A DNA stretch of 64,000 bases from Zongyangia gallinarum (GCA_904419315.1 CAJFQY010000007.1:1-64000); one strand, 5' to 3'. Shown: positions 35,368 through 44,926, counted from the first letter of the stretch. Notes: a model not told the origin generated them from the letters alone. Program-made: numbers and translations.

Positions 35368-36432
35368 TTATATCAAAGTTCTCTCGTCGCAGTAGTCACA
35401 GATCAACATATCCCCACAGTCGGTAAAGGTGCTGGGAAGATACGTCTCCTTCTGGGTGACACACCTAGGATTACAGCATTTCGCTTGGTAATGTTTTCCA
35501 AAGTGGACAGGATAATAATTCTTATTATCTAACATGTGAATGATCAGGGACATACGGGCATACATGCCATAGATGGCTTGGTCGAAATAGATAGCGCGGC
35601 TGTCTTCATCCACATCCGGCACAATTTCGTCAACACGGGGTAGAGGATGCAGAACACTGAGATCCTTTTTCCCCAGCGCCATTTTGCGTTTATCCAGGAC
35701 ATAGACATTTTTCAGCCGTTCATATTCTTCTAAGGAGGAGAACCGTTCTTGCTGGACACGTGTCATGTACAATACATCCAACATCGGCATTGCTTCTTCC
35801 AGAGTGGTAACCTCCATATAGGCGCAACCGGCAGCATCCATAATATCTTTGATATACTGAGGGACCGTAAGTTCCTTTGTGGATATCAGTATAAATTTAG
35901 CGCCAAAATGGCACATGGTTTTGATGAGAGAATGAACTGTCCGTCCAAACTTCAAATCTCCGCATAATCCGATGGTCAGACCGTTGAGATCGCCTTTGAC
36001 CTCCATGAGGGTTGTCAGGTCGGTAAGGGTTTGGGTAGGATGAAGATGTCCGCCGTCTCCTGCGTTAATGATGGGACAGTTGGAATAAAGAGAAGCCGCT
36101 TTGGCAAAGCCTTCCTGGGGATTTCTCACCGCGATGACATCGGCATAACCGCTAACAATTTTAATGGTGTCCTTTAAATTCTCCCCTTTGGCCACCGAGG
36201 AATTCATAGGATTGTCGAAGCCAATGGTTTGTCCACCCAGGCGGAGCATAGCCGTTTGAAAGGACATTTGGGTTCGAGTTGACGGCTCATAAAAAAGAGT
36301 GGCAAGGATTTTATTCTGACAAACACCAAAATAATCTCCCGGCCGCTCTTTAATTTCATGTGCGAGTTTGAGAATACTGTGTAGATCGTGGATGGATAGA
36401 TCGTCAAGATCGATGAGATGTCTGGACAACAT
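35368..36432 (-). CDS. pyrB: Aspartate carbamoyltransferase with C-terminal PyrI-like zinc tail
   Basis: Catalyses carbamoyl phosphate plus aspartate to carbamoyl aspartate (pyrimidine synthesis), 354 residues, about 40 longer than a bare PyrB. Catalytic-chain motifs: FYEPSTRTQMSFQ (carbamoyl-phosphate loop), GDGGHLHPTQTL, LHPLPRVDEI. After residue 315 a Cys4 tail appears, KCCNPRCV and LICDYCDE, which matches the zinc subdomain of the regulatory chain PyrI (CxxxxC...CxxC), without the PyrI allosteric domain. GGAGG precedes the ATG. Single gene with its own promoter. Confidence 0.93.
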   Translation of the reverse strand: MLSRHLIDLDDLSIHDLHSILKLAHEIKERPGDYFGVCQNKILATLFYEPSTRTQMSFQTAMLRLGGQTIGFDNPMNSSVAKGENLKDTIKIVSGYADVIAVRNPQEGFAKAASLYSNCPIINAGDGGHLHPTQTLTDLTTLMEVKGDLNGLTIGLCGDLKFGRTVHSLIKTMCHFGAKFILISTKELTVPQYIKDIMDAAGCAYMEVTTLEEAMPMLDVLYMTRVQQERFSSLEEYERLKNVYVLDKRKMALGKKDLSVLHPLPRVDEIVPDVDEDSRAIYFDQAIYGMYARMSLIIHMLDNKNYYPVHFGKHYQAKCCNPRCVTQKETYLPSTFTDCGDMLICDYCDERTLI

Positions 36433-36481
36433 AACGGTGACCTCCTGTACAGCGAAATGATCTGCTTAGGCATTTCTTTTT

Positions 36482-36510
36482 ATTCTAGCAAAAAAAGAGA
36501 CAGAATACAA
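36482..36510 (-). promoter_or_regulatory. Promoter of pyrB
   Basis: TTGTAT (36505-36510), 17 bases, TAGAAT (36482-36487) on the minus strand, about 40 bases before the start codon. Confidence 0.55.
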
Positions 36511-36588
36511 GAATAATAGACAAAAAAATAACAAGACAATAGCGATAGAGGGAAAAGACATATTTTTTAAAATATTTTTCTTTCACTA

Positions 36589-36616
36589 TTGACTTTTTTG
36601 GAGAAAGAGGTATAAT
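36589..36616 (+). promoter_or_regulatory. Promoter of tRNA-Gln
   Basis: TTGACT (36589-36594), 16 bases, TATAAT (36611-36616), 21 bases upstream of the mature tRNA. Confidence 0.75.
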
Positions 36617-36637
36617 ATTAACTGCTGCTGAAAAGAT

Positions 36638-36711
36638 TGCCCGATTGTGTAAGGGTAGCACGACAGACTCTGACTCTGTTTGTCTGGGTTCGAATCCTAG
36701 TCGGGCAGCCA
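36638..36711 (+). tRNA. tRNA-Gln (CTG)
   Basis: Cloverleaf folds by eye: acceptor TGCCCGA/TCGGGCA, D stem GTG/CAC, anticodon stem ACAGA/TCTGT with loop CTCTGAC (anticodon CTG, reads CAG), T arm CTGGG-TTCGAAT-CCTAG, discriminator G and encoded CCA. Confidence 0.95.
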
Positions 36712-36713
36712 CT

Positions 36714-36763
36714 AAAAAACACCTGAGAAATGGCTAATTGAAGCTATTTTTTAGGTGTTTTTT
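36714..36763 (+). terminator. Hairpin downstream of tRNA-Gln
   Basis: Eleven-base stem AAAAAACACCT (36714-36724) with AGGTGTTTTTT (36753-36763). Its 28-base loop carries GAGAAATGGC, six bases, AAGCT, the same motif found in the hairpin loop after tRNA-Ala at 62283. Confidence 0.7.
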
Positions 36764-36994
36764 ATATTTTCAATTCTATCGCCATTAAAATAGTGCTATT
36801 TACTTCTCCTTTTTCTGCTTTATGTGTGTCACCAAGTGTGTCTTTTGAAATTCACGTGGAGATATCTACAGACCCGTTTTAGAACATTTGAAGTAGAGAA
36901 TTTGAAACCTACTATTCCAATTTTAGGTAATCTTTTCTATGGATAAAAATAATTGCTTATATATTATCAAATAGTTAATAAATGCGGTAAAACG
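36764..36994. other. AT-rich region before the first GH32 gene
   Basis: No gene is supported. A 29-codon minus-strand open frame ends at 36762 (ISKDTLGDTHKAEKGE...), placed like the 3' end of an integrase next to a tRNA; it may be an integrase scar but is too short to prove. GTGTGTC is directly repeated around 36826-36846. The GH32 promoter must lie here but no clear -35/-10 was found. Confidence 0.35.
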
Positions 36995-39900
36995 ATGAAA
37001 AAAGGTGTCAGACGCTGGATCTCGGCGATCTTGGTGCTGATGATTGTCCTGACCAGTATCATACCGTCAGGACTGGCAGCAGTTGCCATCGATGTGCCAG
37101 AGGATGTAAACAGCGGGGCAGCAAATCTTTCGCCTTTGGCGGCGGGGGATGACCTGCAAGAACTCGCTGGTCCCAAATTGACAAAGATTTCGGATAACAA
37201 CTATGAGATGGCGTATCAAAGCGGAAACAGCTATGCTCTTTCAAAAAGTAGTGCGGGCGCCTTCGTGTTGGAAACTGATGTTACCATCAAACAAGGCAAC
37301 GCCGCGACCCTTATGTTTGGAGCAACTACTTTTGACGCGACCAACATTGGCCGGGGAACGGACAATACCTTCTTTGGCCTGGAATTTACGCGGAATGTCA
37401 ATAACAAAACCGTCGCCATCAAATTGTTCCAAGACGGCACCGGAGGCTTGGGGAACCACATCATCCAGGGCGGAACCATCGCCGCGACCGATGTTGATAC
37501 TGAGAAGCCGATTCCTCTTCGCCTAGAGGTGACGGAAGAGAAAGAATTAATCATCCAGGTGGCGGGACAGACGGCAGAATATACCTTGGCCAAAGACTTC
37601 GCCTCCGCTTATCTGGGCGGCTACATTGGACTGATGACCTACAACTCTAACGTTGTATTCAATAACGTGAGTTTGACTGTTATTTCACAGCCTTCCCAGG
37701 GGAATTTCGAGAACAATCTGGATGGCTGGAGAGTGATTGACGGCAGTTGGGTTATGACAGACAATGGTATCAAGGCCATCAATCTCTCTACAGGCGATAA
37801 ATTTTATATGTCCGGCACCAAGCTGGAAGCGGGAGAGGCCTTCGTCTATGAAGGCGATATGCATCTGCCTTACGAGGAAGGCGCCCGGGGCGGCGGATTG
37901 GTATTCGGCGTTACCAATCCAGATAAGCCGAAAGACACTTGGTACTGCATGAATGTGGACCGCAACCAAAACGTGACCAAGCTTTTTAAAAACGTATCCG
38001 GCGTCCAAGGCTTTACCATTCAGAGGACCTTAACAGAGGAAGAAAAGACCAAAGAAGATTTCCACTTCCGCGTCGAGCTGCTGGAAGGCGGCAAGATGAA
38101 CTTCTATCTTGACGGCGTTTTGGTGGGTTCTAACTCTGATCCCACCTTTGCGGGCGGCTATTTCGGCGTTATGTCTTATCGCTCCAACTGCTCTTTTGAC
38201 AATGTATATTACTATAAAGTGAGCACCCCCAAACTGACAGATTTGGAAATTGAGGGTGTGCAGCTGTCGCCGGAATTTTCTGATTCAGTCTATGAATACA
38301 CAGCTGAAGTAGATTACGCAATGGATACATTGCGGATCAAACCAACGGCAGACAGCAAATATACCATTACCGTCAACGATCAGGAAGCGGAAAAAGGCGA
38401 GTACTACGAACTTCCCATCAAGGTGGGATATAACGATGTGAATATTAGAATCACCGACAGCACAGGCGCTGATGTTTCTAATATCATCACCATTAAGGTG
38501 AAACGCAATCAGGATCCTGCAACCGCTTTTACGGAAGATTATCGTCCACAGTTCCATTTTAGCCCAGAGTTTAACTTTATGAACGACCCCAATGGACTGG
38601 TTTATGATCCCAGCAATGGAACTTGGCATATGTTTTTCCAGCATAGTCCTAATCTTCCCTCGATGATGAACCAGACTTGGGGCCATGCTCAGTCTACAGA
38701 CTTGGTCAACTGGGTCCAGATGCCCACCGCCATGGAGATGGACGAGCTGGGCCGGATCTATTCCGGCTCCGCTGTAGTGGATGAGAAGAACACCTCCGGC
38801 TTCTTCACCGACAATAAAGAGGGAGAATCCAAGCTGGTAGCGATCTTTACCCACTCCGGCGGCAACACAGCGGATTACGGCGGGCAGAAACAGTCCATTG
38901 CCTATTCTAAGGATCATGGTTTGACCTGGACAAAATATGAACATAACCCTGTTATCTCCAACAAAGGGAATCAGTGGGGCAGCGGGTTCCGGGATCCCAA
39001 GGTTTTCTGGTACGAGGATTCAAGCTATGAACATGGCGGCATCTGGTTGATGATCGTAGCAGGCGGACGGGCCAGAATCTTCTCTTCTGAGAACCTCATC
39101 GACTGGAAGCATGAAAGCGACCTGACCTATGCCGACGGCACGCCGCTGGAGTCCGAATGCCCGGATATGTTTGAACTGCCCATCGACGGCGATGAAAGCA
39201 ACACAAAATGGGTGTATTTCGGGGCGGGAAAATTCTTTGTTCTGGGCGAACTGGTCAAAGAGGATGGAACCTTTAAATTTGTTTCCGAGACCAATCGGAT
39301 TGATATTTCCAACAATGTCACCGAGATGTATGCTACCCAGAGCTACTATAATGACGGAACCGGTCAGGGCCGGAGAATCAGCGTTAGCTGGATGCGGGAT
39401 TCCACAGCTCCGGCCACCCTGCCTGACAAGGTGTGGAACGGTGTCCAATCCCTTCCCCTGGAGACTAGCCTGCGCACGGTGAACGGCCAGGTGAAGCTGT
39501 GCTTCTATCCGGTGGAAGAGGTGAAACAGCTGCGCTCCGCAGAGCCTATTTTCTCCATTGATGAAGATGTAACAATCAACGAGGGAGATGACAATATTCT
39601 GGCTGGCGTGGCTGGACAAAAATATGATATTGAGGCTACCTTTACTCCTGGGACAGCGACGGAATTTGGCTTTAAGCTGCGCCAGGGTGAGGGAGAAGAA
39701 ACGATCGTTAAGTTTAATCAGGTAACCAATCAGCTGATTGTGGACAAATCTAAATCTGGAGCTGCCCTCAACGCGGTGAAATCCTGGGATATGTATAAAA
39801 AGGATGATGGGACTGTCAGCCTGCGGATTTTGGTGGATTGGTCTGTCATTGATGTCTTCGGTAACGAAGGGGATTCCTCTCTGAATACCCTCTTCTTCCC

Positions 39901-41560
39901 GGATAAAGAGAGCATTGGAATGGAGTTTTTCTCCACAGGCGGCGATGTGACCATCAACTCCATGAAGATTTATGACATGAAGTCCATGTACAGGGACGAT
40001 CTACCCCAGCTGGGAGATGATCCGACCATGCTTTCCCTTACCGCTCCTGAGGATGCAGATATTGGCGAGGAATTTACGGTTTCCGCCAATGTTTTGCCTA
40101 CTATTGTGGAGAACAAAGCTGTGACCTGGACCTATGATGAAGGTCTGACCAAGGTCAGCGAAAGCGAGGACAGCATCACCCTGCGGGCAGAGGCACCGGG
40201 AGAATACAAAATCAAAGCGGTTACTGTGGCCGGCGGCCTGGAGAAGGAAGTCACCGTCAAGGTTATTGACAAGAACTTTGCCACCAACCTGACCGGCTGG
40301 CAGACCACCGACGGTATTTGGAAGGTAGACGAAAACGGATTGCTGGCGGAATGCGGCAGTGATAATTTCGCCATGTCCGAGATCTCTGTAGACGGTGACT
40401 TTACACTGGAAGCTGATATTACACTGGAAGCAGGACGTTGTCCCGGATTGGTCTTTTACTCTCAGGGAGTCAATGGAAAAACCACAGGCGCCTATGTATT
40501 TAACTTTGACCTAAACATGGATAAGTTTAGGATTTTTGAATTCCCCTATATCAATGGTGCCACCAGCGATATAGCCAATCGTACCTTTGCGGATGCCGGT
40601 TTGACGCCGGAGATTGGCCAGACCTATCATGTGGTGCTGACGGTCAAAGACAATAAGTTCTCGGTGGAATTTGGCGGTGTTCAGATCTTTACTGATGTAG
40701 CGGATACCAACACCACCCAGCAGTACAACAGCGGCCTTTTGGGACTCATTGTCAACCAGTCTACAGTACGGTTCCAGAATGTCTTTGTCACTGCGGCATC
40801 ACCTATAGAGTCTGTAGTGACAGAAATTCCCGATATCTATGTGGTGGCCGGCGATGGCACAACCAAAGATGAGCTGCTCGCTCAGCTGCCGCAGCAGGTG
40901 ACAGTAAAATTTGAAAACAACCTTGAGGATACTGTTGATGTAACGTGGAACCTGGACAATGTCGATCTTTCTCAGGCGGATACCTATGTAGTCGAGGGTA
41001 GCATCAAAGGGACTGAGATTACCGCTAAGGCCAAAATTATCGTCACAGCGGCACCGGTTTTAGTAGAGACGGAGCCGGAGAGACTAGAGGTTACTGCGGA
41101 AGCGGGAAGCCAGCCGGCGGATGTCTTCGAAAAACTGCCCAAAGAAATACAGGGCATCTATTCTGATGAAGAGCGTGTGGCATTGATTCTCACCGGTTGG
41201 GATGAGAGCAAGGTAGACTTTGCCAAGGCAGGTGTCTATGATACGACAGGAACCTTGGCTTTGGCAGAAGATAATACACCGGTAGAATTGACCATTCCTA
41301 TTCAGGTAACAATAACCGAAAATGCTCAGACCGATGAGGGAGACGGCGATATCCCCGGCTCCAATGTGGGTCAAGTAGGCGGTTCTGATTGGGATTGGCC
41401 GGAGGAAAGCGGCAATACCACGGGCAATAATGCCGGTGGCTCTGATGGCACAGGAAAACTGCCAGCGCAGACTGGTGATGCCAGCGCTATCCCTACCGCT
41501 ATGGCAGTCTTGGCAATCTCAGCGGCTGCGATCTATGTTCTGCGGCGGAGGAAAAAATAA
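36995..41560 (+). CDS. Secreted, surface-anchored GH32 fructan hydrolase (copy 1)
   Basis: Very large levanase/fructanase-type protein, about 1521 residues. Signal peptide (MKKGVRRWISAILVLMIVL...PSGLAAVA), two LamG/DUF1080-like beta-jelly modules (about 50-240 and 240-420), a cadherin-like segment, then the GH32 catalytic domain: nucleophile in FNFMNDPNG (about 528-534), transition-state Asp in GFRDPKVF (about 664), acid/base Glu in ESECPDMFELP (about 720), and the GH32 C-terminal sandwich. After this come an Ig-like domain, another LamG module, two Ig-like repeats, a Gly/Asp/Trp linker (GGSDWDWP), PAQTGD, a hydrophobic helix and RRRKK. It should release fructose from fructans outside the cell. 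ATG 36995 has only a weak ribosome site. Confidence 0.9.
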   Translation: MKKGVRRWISAILVLMIVLTSIIPSGLAAVAIDVPEDVNSGAANLSPLAAGDDLQELAGPKLTKISDNNYEMAYQSGNSYALSKSSAGAFVLETDVTIKQGNAATLMFGATTFDATNIGRGTDNTFFGLEFTRNVNNKTVAIKLFQDGTGGLGNHIIQGGTIAATDVDTEKPIPLRLEVTEEKELIIQVAGQTAEYTLAKDFASAYLGGYIGLMTYNSNVVFNNVSLTVISQPSQGNFENNLDGWRVIDGSWVMTDNGIKAINLSTGDKFYMSGTKLEAGEAFVYEGDMHLPYEEGARGGGLVFGVTNPDKPKDTWYCMNVDRNQNVTKLFKNVSGVQGFTIQRTLTEEEKTKEDFHFRVELLEGGKMNFYLDGVLVGSNSDPTFAGGYFGVMSYRSNCSFDNVYYYKVSTPKLTDLEIEGVQLSPEFSDSVYEYTAEVDYAMDTLRIKPTADSKYTITVNDQEAEKGEYYELPIKVGYNDVNIRITDSTGADVSNIITIKVKRNQDPATAFTEDYRPQFHFSPEFNFMNDPNGLVYDPSNGTWHMFFQHSPNLPSMMNQTWGHAQSTDLVNWVQMPTAMEMDELGRIYSGSAVVDEKNTSGFFTDNKEGESKLVAIFTHSGGNTADYGGQKQSIAYSKDHGLTWTKYEHNPVISNKGNQWGSGFRDPKVFWYEDSSYEHGGIWLMIVAGGRARIFSSENLIDWKHESDLTYADGTPLESECPDMFELPIDGDESNTKWVYFGAGKFFVLGELVKEDGTFKFVSETNRIDISNNVTEMYATQSYYNDGTGQGRRISVSWMRDSTAPATLPDKVWNGVQSLPLETSLRTVNGQVKLCFYPVEEVKQLRSAEPIFSIDEDVTINEGDDNILAGVAGQKYDIEATFTPGTATEFGFKLRQGEGEETIVKFNQVTNQLIVDKSKSGAALNAVKSWDMYKKDDGTVSLRILVDWSVIDVFGNEGDSSLNTLFFPDKESIGMEFFSTGGDVTINSMKIYDMKSMYRDDLPQLGDDPTMLSLTAPEDADIGEEFTVSANVLPTIVENKAVTWTYDEGLTKVSESEDSITLRAEAPGEYKIKAVTVAGGLEKEVTVKVIDKNFATNLTGWQTTDGIWKVDENGLLAECGSDNFAMSEISVDGDFTLEADITLEAGRCPGLVFYSQGVNGKTTGAYVFNFDLNMDKFRIFEFPYINGATSDIANRTFADAGLTPEIGQTYHVVLTVKDNKFSVEFGGVQIFTDVADTNTTQQYNSGLLGLIVNQSTVRFQNVFVTAASPIESVVTEIPDIYVVAGDGTTKDELLAQLPQQVTVKFENNLEDTVDVTWNLDNVDLSQADTYVVEGSIKGTEITAKAKIIVTAAPVLVETEPERLEVTAEAGSQPADVFEKLPKEIQGIYSDEERVALILTGWDESKVDFAKAGVYDTTGTLALAEDNTPVELTIPIQVTITENAQTDEGDGDIPGSNVGQVGGSDWDWPEESGNTTGNNAGGSDGTGKLPAQTGDASAIPTAMAVLAISAAAIYVLRRRKK

Positions 41561-41606
41561 TCGTATATCACCAACAGATAAGAAATTATCTATACAACTT
41601 TAAATG

Positions 41607-41648
41607 AAAAAGGATGGGGTGCAGCTTGAGCTGCACCCCATCCTTTTA
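41607..41648 (+). terminator. Terminator of the first GH32 gene
   Basis: Long GC-rich stem (41608-41625 with 41630-41647) followed by T-rich sequence, 47 bases after the stop. Confidence 0.88.
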
Positions 41649-41654
41649 TAGTTT

Positions 41655-41683
41655 TTGCAAAAGGCCGGAGAAAACGATATAAT
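41655..41683 (+). promoter_or_regulatory. Promoter of the alpha/beta hydrolase gene
   Basis: TTGCAA (41655-41660), 17 bases, TATAAT (41678-41683), 35 bases before the GTG start. Confidence 0.7.
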
Positions 41684-41718
41684 AATAAATATCATGGTAC
41701 TAGGGAGGGAAATACAGA

Positions 41719-42381
41719 GTGGAGGCATTTGCCAACGGTATCCGGATCTTTTATGAAAAGCAGGGGGAGGGAGCTCCTCTCATCTTGCTTCACGGAAACG
41801 GTGAGACCCATGAGATATTTGATAAGGCTGTGGAGGCTTTTTCCTCACAGTATACGGTTTATGCGCTGGATAGCCGATGCCATGGGAAAAGTGAGATGAC
41901 GTCCTCCATTTCCTATAATGAAATGGCAAAAGACGTGGCAGATTTTATCAAGGTATTACAGTTGGAAAAACCAATTATCTGCGGCTTTAGCGACGGCGGA
42001 ATTATCGGGTTGCTTTTGGCGATTCGGTACCCTGAGCGCATCTCCCGACTCATTGCCTGTGGGGCGAACGCGACGCCGTCCGGGCTTAAAATAAGATATC
42101 AGATGCTATTTCGTCTGTTTTATCTCTTCACCCGTGAGCCAAAGCTTAAAATGATGCTGGATGAACCGCAGATTACCAAAGAGGAGCTGGAAGCTATTAA
42201 TTTGCCGGTTCTCCTGCTGGCGGGTGAAAAAGATATGATTAAGACCCGGCATACGCAGTATTTGGCGCATTCTATTCCGGGAAGCCAGCTGCATATTTTA
42301 AAGGGGGAAACTCATGGAAGCTATGTGGTGCATTCTCCAGTCATGCCCCAACATGTCCTACCTTTTCTCGATCTGCACTAG
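41719..42381 (+). CDS. Alpha/beta hydrolase
   Basis: Cytosolic serine hydrolase-like protein of 220 residues. Oxyanion region LILLHGNGETHEIF, nucleophile elbow GFSDGG (Ser in G-x-S-x-G with Asp/Gly variation), Asp in LLAGEKDMI, and His near the C-terminus (KGETHGSYV). The small cap (around RYQMLFRLFYLF) is typical of esterases or lactonases; no substrate can be named. Start is GTG 41719 with GGGAGGG upstream. Own promoter and terminator. Confidence 0.85.
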   Translation: MEAFANGIRIFYEKQGEGAPLILLHGNGETHEIFDKAVEAFSSQYTVYALDSRCHGKSEMTSSISYNEMAKDVADFIKVLQLEKPIICGFSDGGIIGLLLAIRYPERISRLIACGANATPSGLKIRYQMLFRLFYLFTREPKLKMMLDEPQITKEELEAINLPVLLLAGEKDMIKTRHTQYLAHSIPGSQLHILKGETHGSYVVHSPVMPQHVLPFLDLH

Positions 42382-42385
42382 TATA

Positions 42386-42421
42386 AAAACAGGCGCCGTC
42401 TTATGACGGCGCCTGTTTTTT
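42386..42421 (+). terminator. Terminator after the alpha/beta hydrolase gene
   Basis: Fifteen-base GC-rich stem with a 4-base loop and T6, 5 bases after the stop. Confidence 0.88.
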
Positions 42422-42456
42422 AGAGGTTACTGTGGGAGTATATAAGGAGAAAGTAG

Positions 42457-42624
42457 TTATTTAGATTGGTTGTGGGGAGCTACTTGCTCATGCTGACCAT
42501 GGCAACAACCGGTGCAACCGCCGCAGCTGCCAGAGCAGCCACCACTTTTGGCACTTTTTCGCATAAAAATGATGACAAGAGCGACAATCACAACAAGAAC
42601 TCCACCAATGATAAAAGTTGCCAT
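42457..42624 (-). CDS. FeoB-associated Cys-rich membrane protein
   Basis: 55-residue peptide with an N-terminal membrane helix (FIIGGVLVVIVALVIIF, about 4-20) and a cysteine cluster GGCSGSCGGCTGCC (Cys30, 34, 37, 40, 41). This is the small family found beside FeoB in Firmicutes, thought to assist ferrous iron transport. Start at 42624 with AGAAAGGA upstream; the longer frame to 42672 overlaps the end of feoB. Located 61 bases after feoB on the same strand. Confidence 0.88.
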   Translation of the reverse strand: MATFIIGGVLVVIVALVIIFMRKSAKSGGCSGSCGGCTGCCHGQHEQVAPHNQSK

Positions 42625-42685
42625 ATAGAGAATCCTTTCTATCAAGTCACAGATGACGGGGAAAGAAATCAATCTTTGGATTTGC

Positions 42686-44860
42686 TTACACCTTACTCAC
42701 TGCTTTTGTGCTGCGAATCTGAATGGATTCTTTGCCTTGATATCCTTTGCGGACGAAGAGATACACATACAAGGCAAGCACAACGATGGCGATAAAGGTC
42801 CAAATGCCAAAGCCATTACCGGTGAAAAGAAGCCCCAGCTGATAGACGATCAGCGCGATGGTATAAGCGAAGATGCACTGATAACCAATGGCGAATACTG
42901 TCCAACCGGCGTTGTTCATCTCCCGCTTAATGGCGCCGATGGCTGCAAAGCAGGGAGCGCAGAGAAGGTTGAAGATCAGGAAGGAGTATGCAGACAGGGC
43001 TGTGAAGTGAACGGCAATTGCCGAGAGTCCGCCGAAAGCGCCTTCCTCGACCATAGCCAGAGCATCGCCAGAAACCCCGTAGAGGACACCAAATACACCA
43101 ACCACTTCTTCCTTTGCCACTAGGCCCATCACGGTGGCCACTGTGGACTGCCAGTTGCCGAAGCCCAAAGGTGCAAAGATAGGAGCCACAAAGCCGCCGA
43201 TGGCTGCCAACAAGGACTTATCCATATCCTCTACCATGGTGAAAGATCCATCTACAATACCGAAAGCACTGGTGAACCAGATGATAATGCTGGAGAGAAG
43301 GATGATAGTGCCGGCACGCTTAATGAAGGACCAACCCCGCTCCCAGGTGCCGCGGAGCACATTAACAACGGTGGGGACATGGTAGGCGGGAAGCTCCATA
43401 ACGAAAGGTGCGGGCTCACCAGCAAAGCGTTTTGTTTTCTTTAGGATAATACCGGAAACGATAATAGCTGCAACACCGATAAAATAGGCCGAAGGAGCAA
43501 CCCACCAGGCACCGCCAAAGACCGCGCCTGCGATGAGGGCGACAATGGGCATTTTAGCGCCACAGGGGATAAAGGTGGTGGTCATAATGGTCATTTTGCG
43601 GTCCCGGTCCTGTTCGATGGTACGGGATGCCATAACGCCGGGAACACCGCAGCCGGAACCGATCAGCATGGGGATAAAGGACTTGCCGGACAATCCGAAA
43701 CGGCGGAAAATACGGTCCATAATAAAAGCGACACGCGCCATATAACCGCACTCTTCGAGGAGGCAAAGCATGAGGAAGAGGACCAGCATCTGAGGAACAA
43801 ATCCCAAAACAGCGCCAACGCCGCCGACAATACCTTCTACGATCAAGCCCACCAGCCAGTCGGCGGTACCAATGGCGGTCAGCCAGCCTTCGACGGTAGG
43901 ACTGATCCATTCGCCAAAGAGGGTGTCATTGGTAAACGCGGTGACAATGTCGCCGATGGTTGTGACAGAAATATAGTAAACGATGAACATCACAACGGCG
44001 AAGATGGGCAGAGCCAGCCAGCGGTTTGTGACGATCTGATCGATTTTGTCCGAAGTGGTCATCCCAACTTTTTTCTTATGTACGCAGTTTTTAATCAGTT
44101 TAGCCACATAATTATACCGTTCGTTGGTGATGATGCTTTCACTATCATCATCTTCGGACTGTTCGCAAGCAGTGATGATTTCTTCAATCTGTGCTTTGGT
44201 GTCGGCGGAGAGAGTTAATTCTTCCAATACCTTTTCATCCCGCTCGAACATTTTTACTGCAAACCAGCGGATTGCATCGTTAGGAACCTGACCGCTCAGC
44301 AGATTTTCAATACTTATCAGAGCATCCTCTACCTTAGAATCGAAAGTATGCTGATGTGGAGTCTTACGATGCTCTTTGGCAATGGCTACGGCCCGCTCGG
44401 CGGCCTGCTTAGAACCACGTCCTTTGATAGCGGAAGTCTCAATAACATCGCAACCGAGAGCGGCGGAAAGTTTTTTTACATCAATCTGGTCGCCGTTTTT
44501 CTCAACAATATCCATCATGTTGAGGGCAATGACAACCGGAATCCCCATTTCCAACAGTTGGGTGGTCAAATACAGGTTGCGCTCGATATTGGAAGCATCC
44601 ACCAGGTTGAGAATAACATCCGGTTTCTCGTTAATGATATAATTCCGGGAGACGACCTCTTCCAATGTGTAGGGGGAGAGGGAATAAATGCCAGGAAGAT
44701 CGGTAATAACGACATCCTTATGGCCTTTTAATTTTCCCTCTTTCTTTTCAACAGTAACGCCTGGCCAGTTTCCAACAAACTGATTGGCTCCGGTTAGGTC
44801 GTTAAACATGGTAGTCTTGCCGCAGTTGGGATTGCCTGCAAGCGCGATTTTTATCGACAT
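42686..44860 (-). CDS. feoB: Ferrous iron transport protein FeoB
   Basis: Fe(II) transporter of the cell membrane, 724 residues. N-terminal G domain: GNPNCGKTTMFNDLTG (G1), DLPGIYSLSPYTLEE (G3), NMMDI (G4), SAIKGRG (G5); then a helical linker and the permease with two gate domains (GSGCGVPGVMASRTI and the repeat near MGLVAKEEVVGVFGVLYG). GGAGGT 6 bases upstream sets the start at MSIKIAL (44860). A DtxR-type operator dyad lies 49 bases further upstream, and a terminator hairpin separates it from feoA. Confidence 0.96.
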   Translation of the reverse strand: MSIKIALAGNPNCGKTTMFNDLTGANQFVGNWPGVTVEKKEGKLKGHKDVVITDLPGIYSLSPYTLEEVVSRNYIINEKPDVILNLVDASNIERNLYLTTQLLEMGIPVVIALNMMDIVEKNGDQIDVKKLSAALGCDVIETSAIKGRGSKQAAERAVAIAKEHRKTPHQHTFDSKVEDALISIENLLSGQVPNDAIRWFAVKMFERDEKVLEELTLSADTKAQIEEIITACEQSEDDDSESIITNERYNYVAKLIKNCVHKKKVGMTTSDKIDQIVTNRWLALPIFAVVMFIVYYISVTTIGDIVTAFTNDTLFGEWISPTVEGWLTAIGTADWLVGLIVEGIVGGVGAVLGFVPQMLVLFLMLCLLEECGYMARVAFIMDRIFRRFGLSGKSFIPMLIGSGCGVPGVMASRTIEQDRDRKMTIMTTTFIPCGAKMPIVALIAGAVFGGAWWVAPSAYFIGVAAIIVSGIILKKTKRFAGEPAPFVMELPAYHVPTVVNVLRGTWERGWSFIKRAGTIILLSSIIIWFTSAFGIVDGSFTMVEDMDKSLLAAIGGFVAPIFAPLGFGNWQSTVATVMGLVAKEEVVGVFGVLYGVSGDALAMVEEGAFGGLSAIAVHFTALSAYSFLIFNLLCAPCFAAIGAIKREMNNAGWTVFAIGYQCIFAYTIALIVYQLGLLFTGNGFGIWTFIAIVVLALYVYLFVRKGYQGKESIQIRSTKAVSKV

Positions 44861-44908
44861 TTCTTTACCTCCTTCAGCAGTAACTGCTGGCTCCATTCCT
44901 TTGCTGAA

Positions 44909-44926
44909 AGTTAGAATAAACTAACC
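44909..44926. promoter_or_regulatory. DtxR-type operator upstream of feoB
   Basis: AGTTAG (44909-44914), six bases, CTAACC (44921-44926). Same dyad geometry as the five other copies in this locus. It sits between the feoA terminator and the feoB start. Confidence 0.7.

Noticed and set aside
36820..36850. Direct repeat GTGTGTC in the tRNA-Gln downstream region as a CRISPR or att site
   Set aside because: Only two short copies with no regular spacer; no second copy of the tRNA 3' end nearby.
41084..41374. 96-codon minus-strand frame inside the first GH32 gene
   Set aside because: Complementary shadow of an intact long gene; no ribosome site or domain.
41440..41490. Canonical LPxTG sorting signal in GH32 copy 1
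   Set aside because: The residues read LPAQTG, with two residues between Pro and Thr, so the canonical motif is not met; described only as a sorting-like tail.
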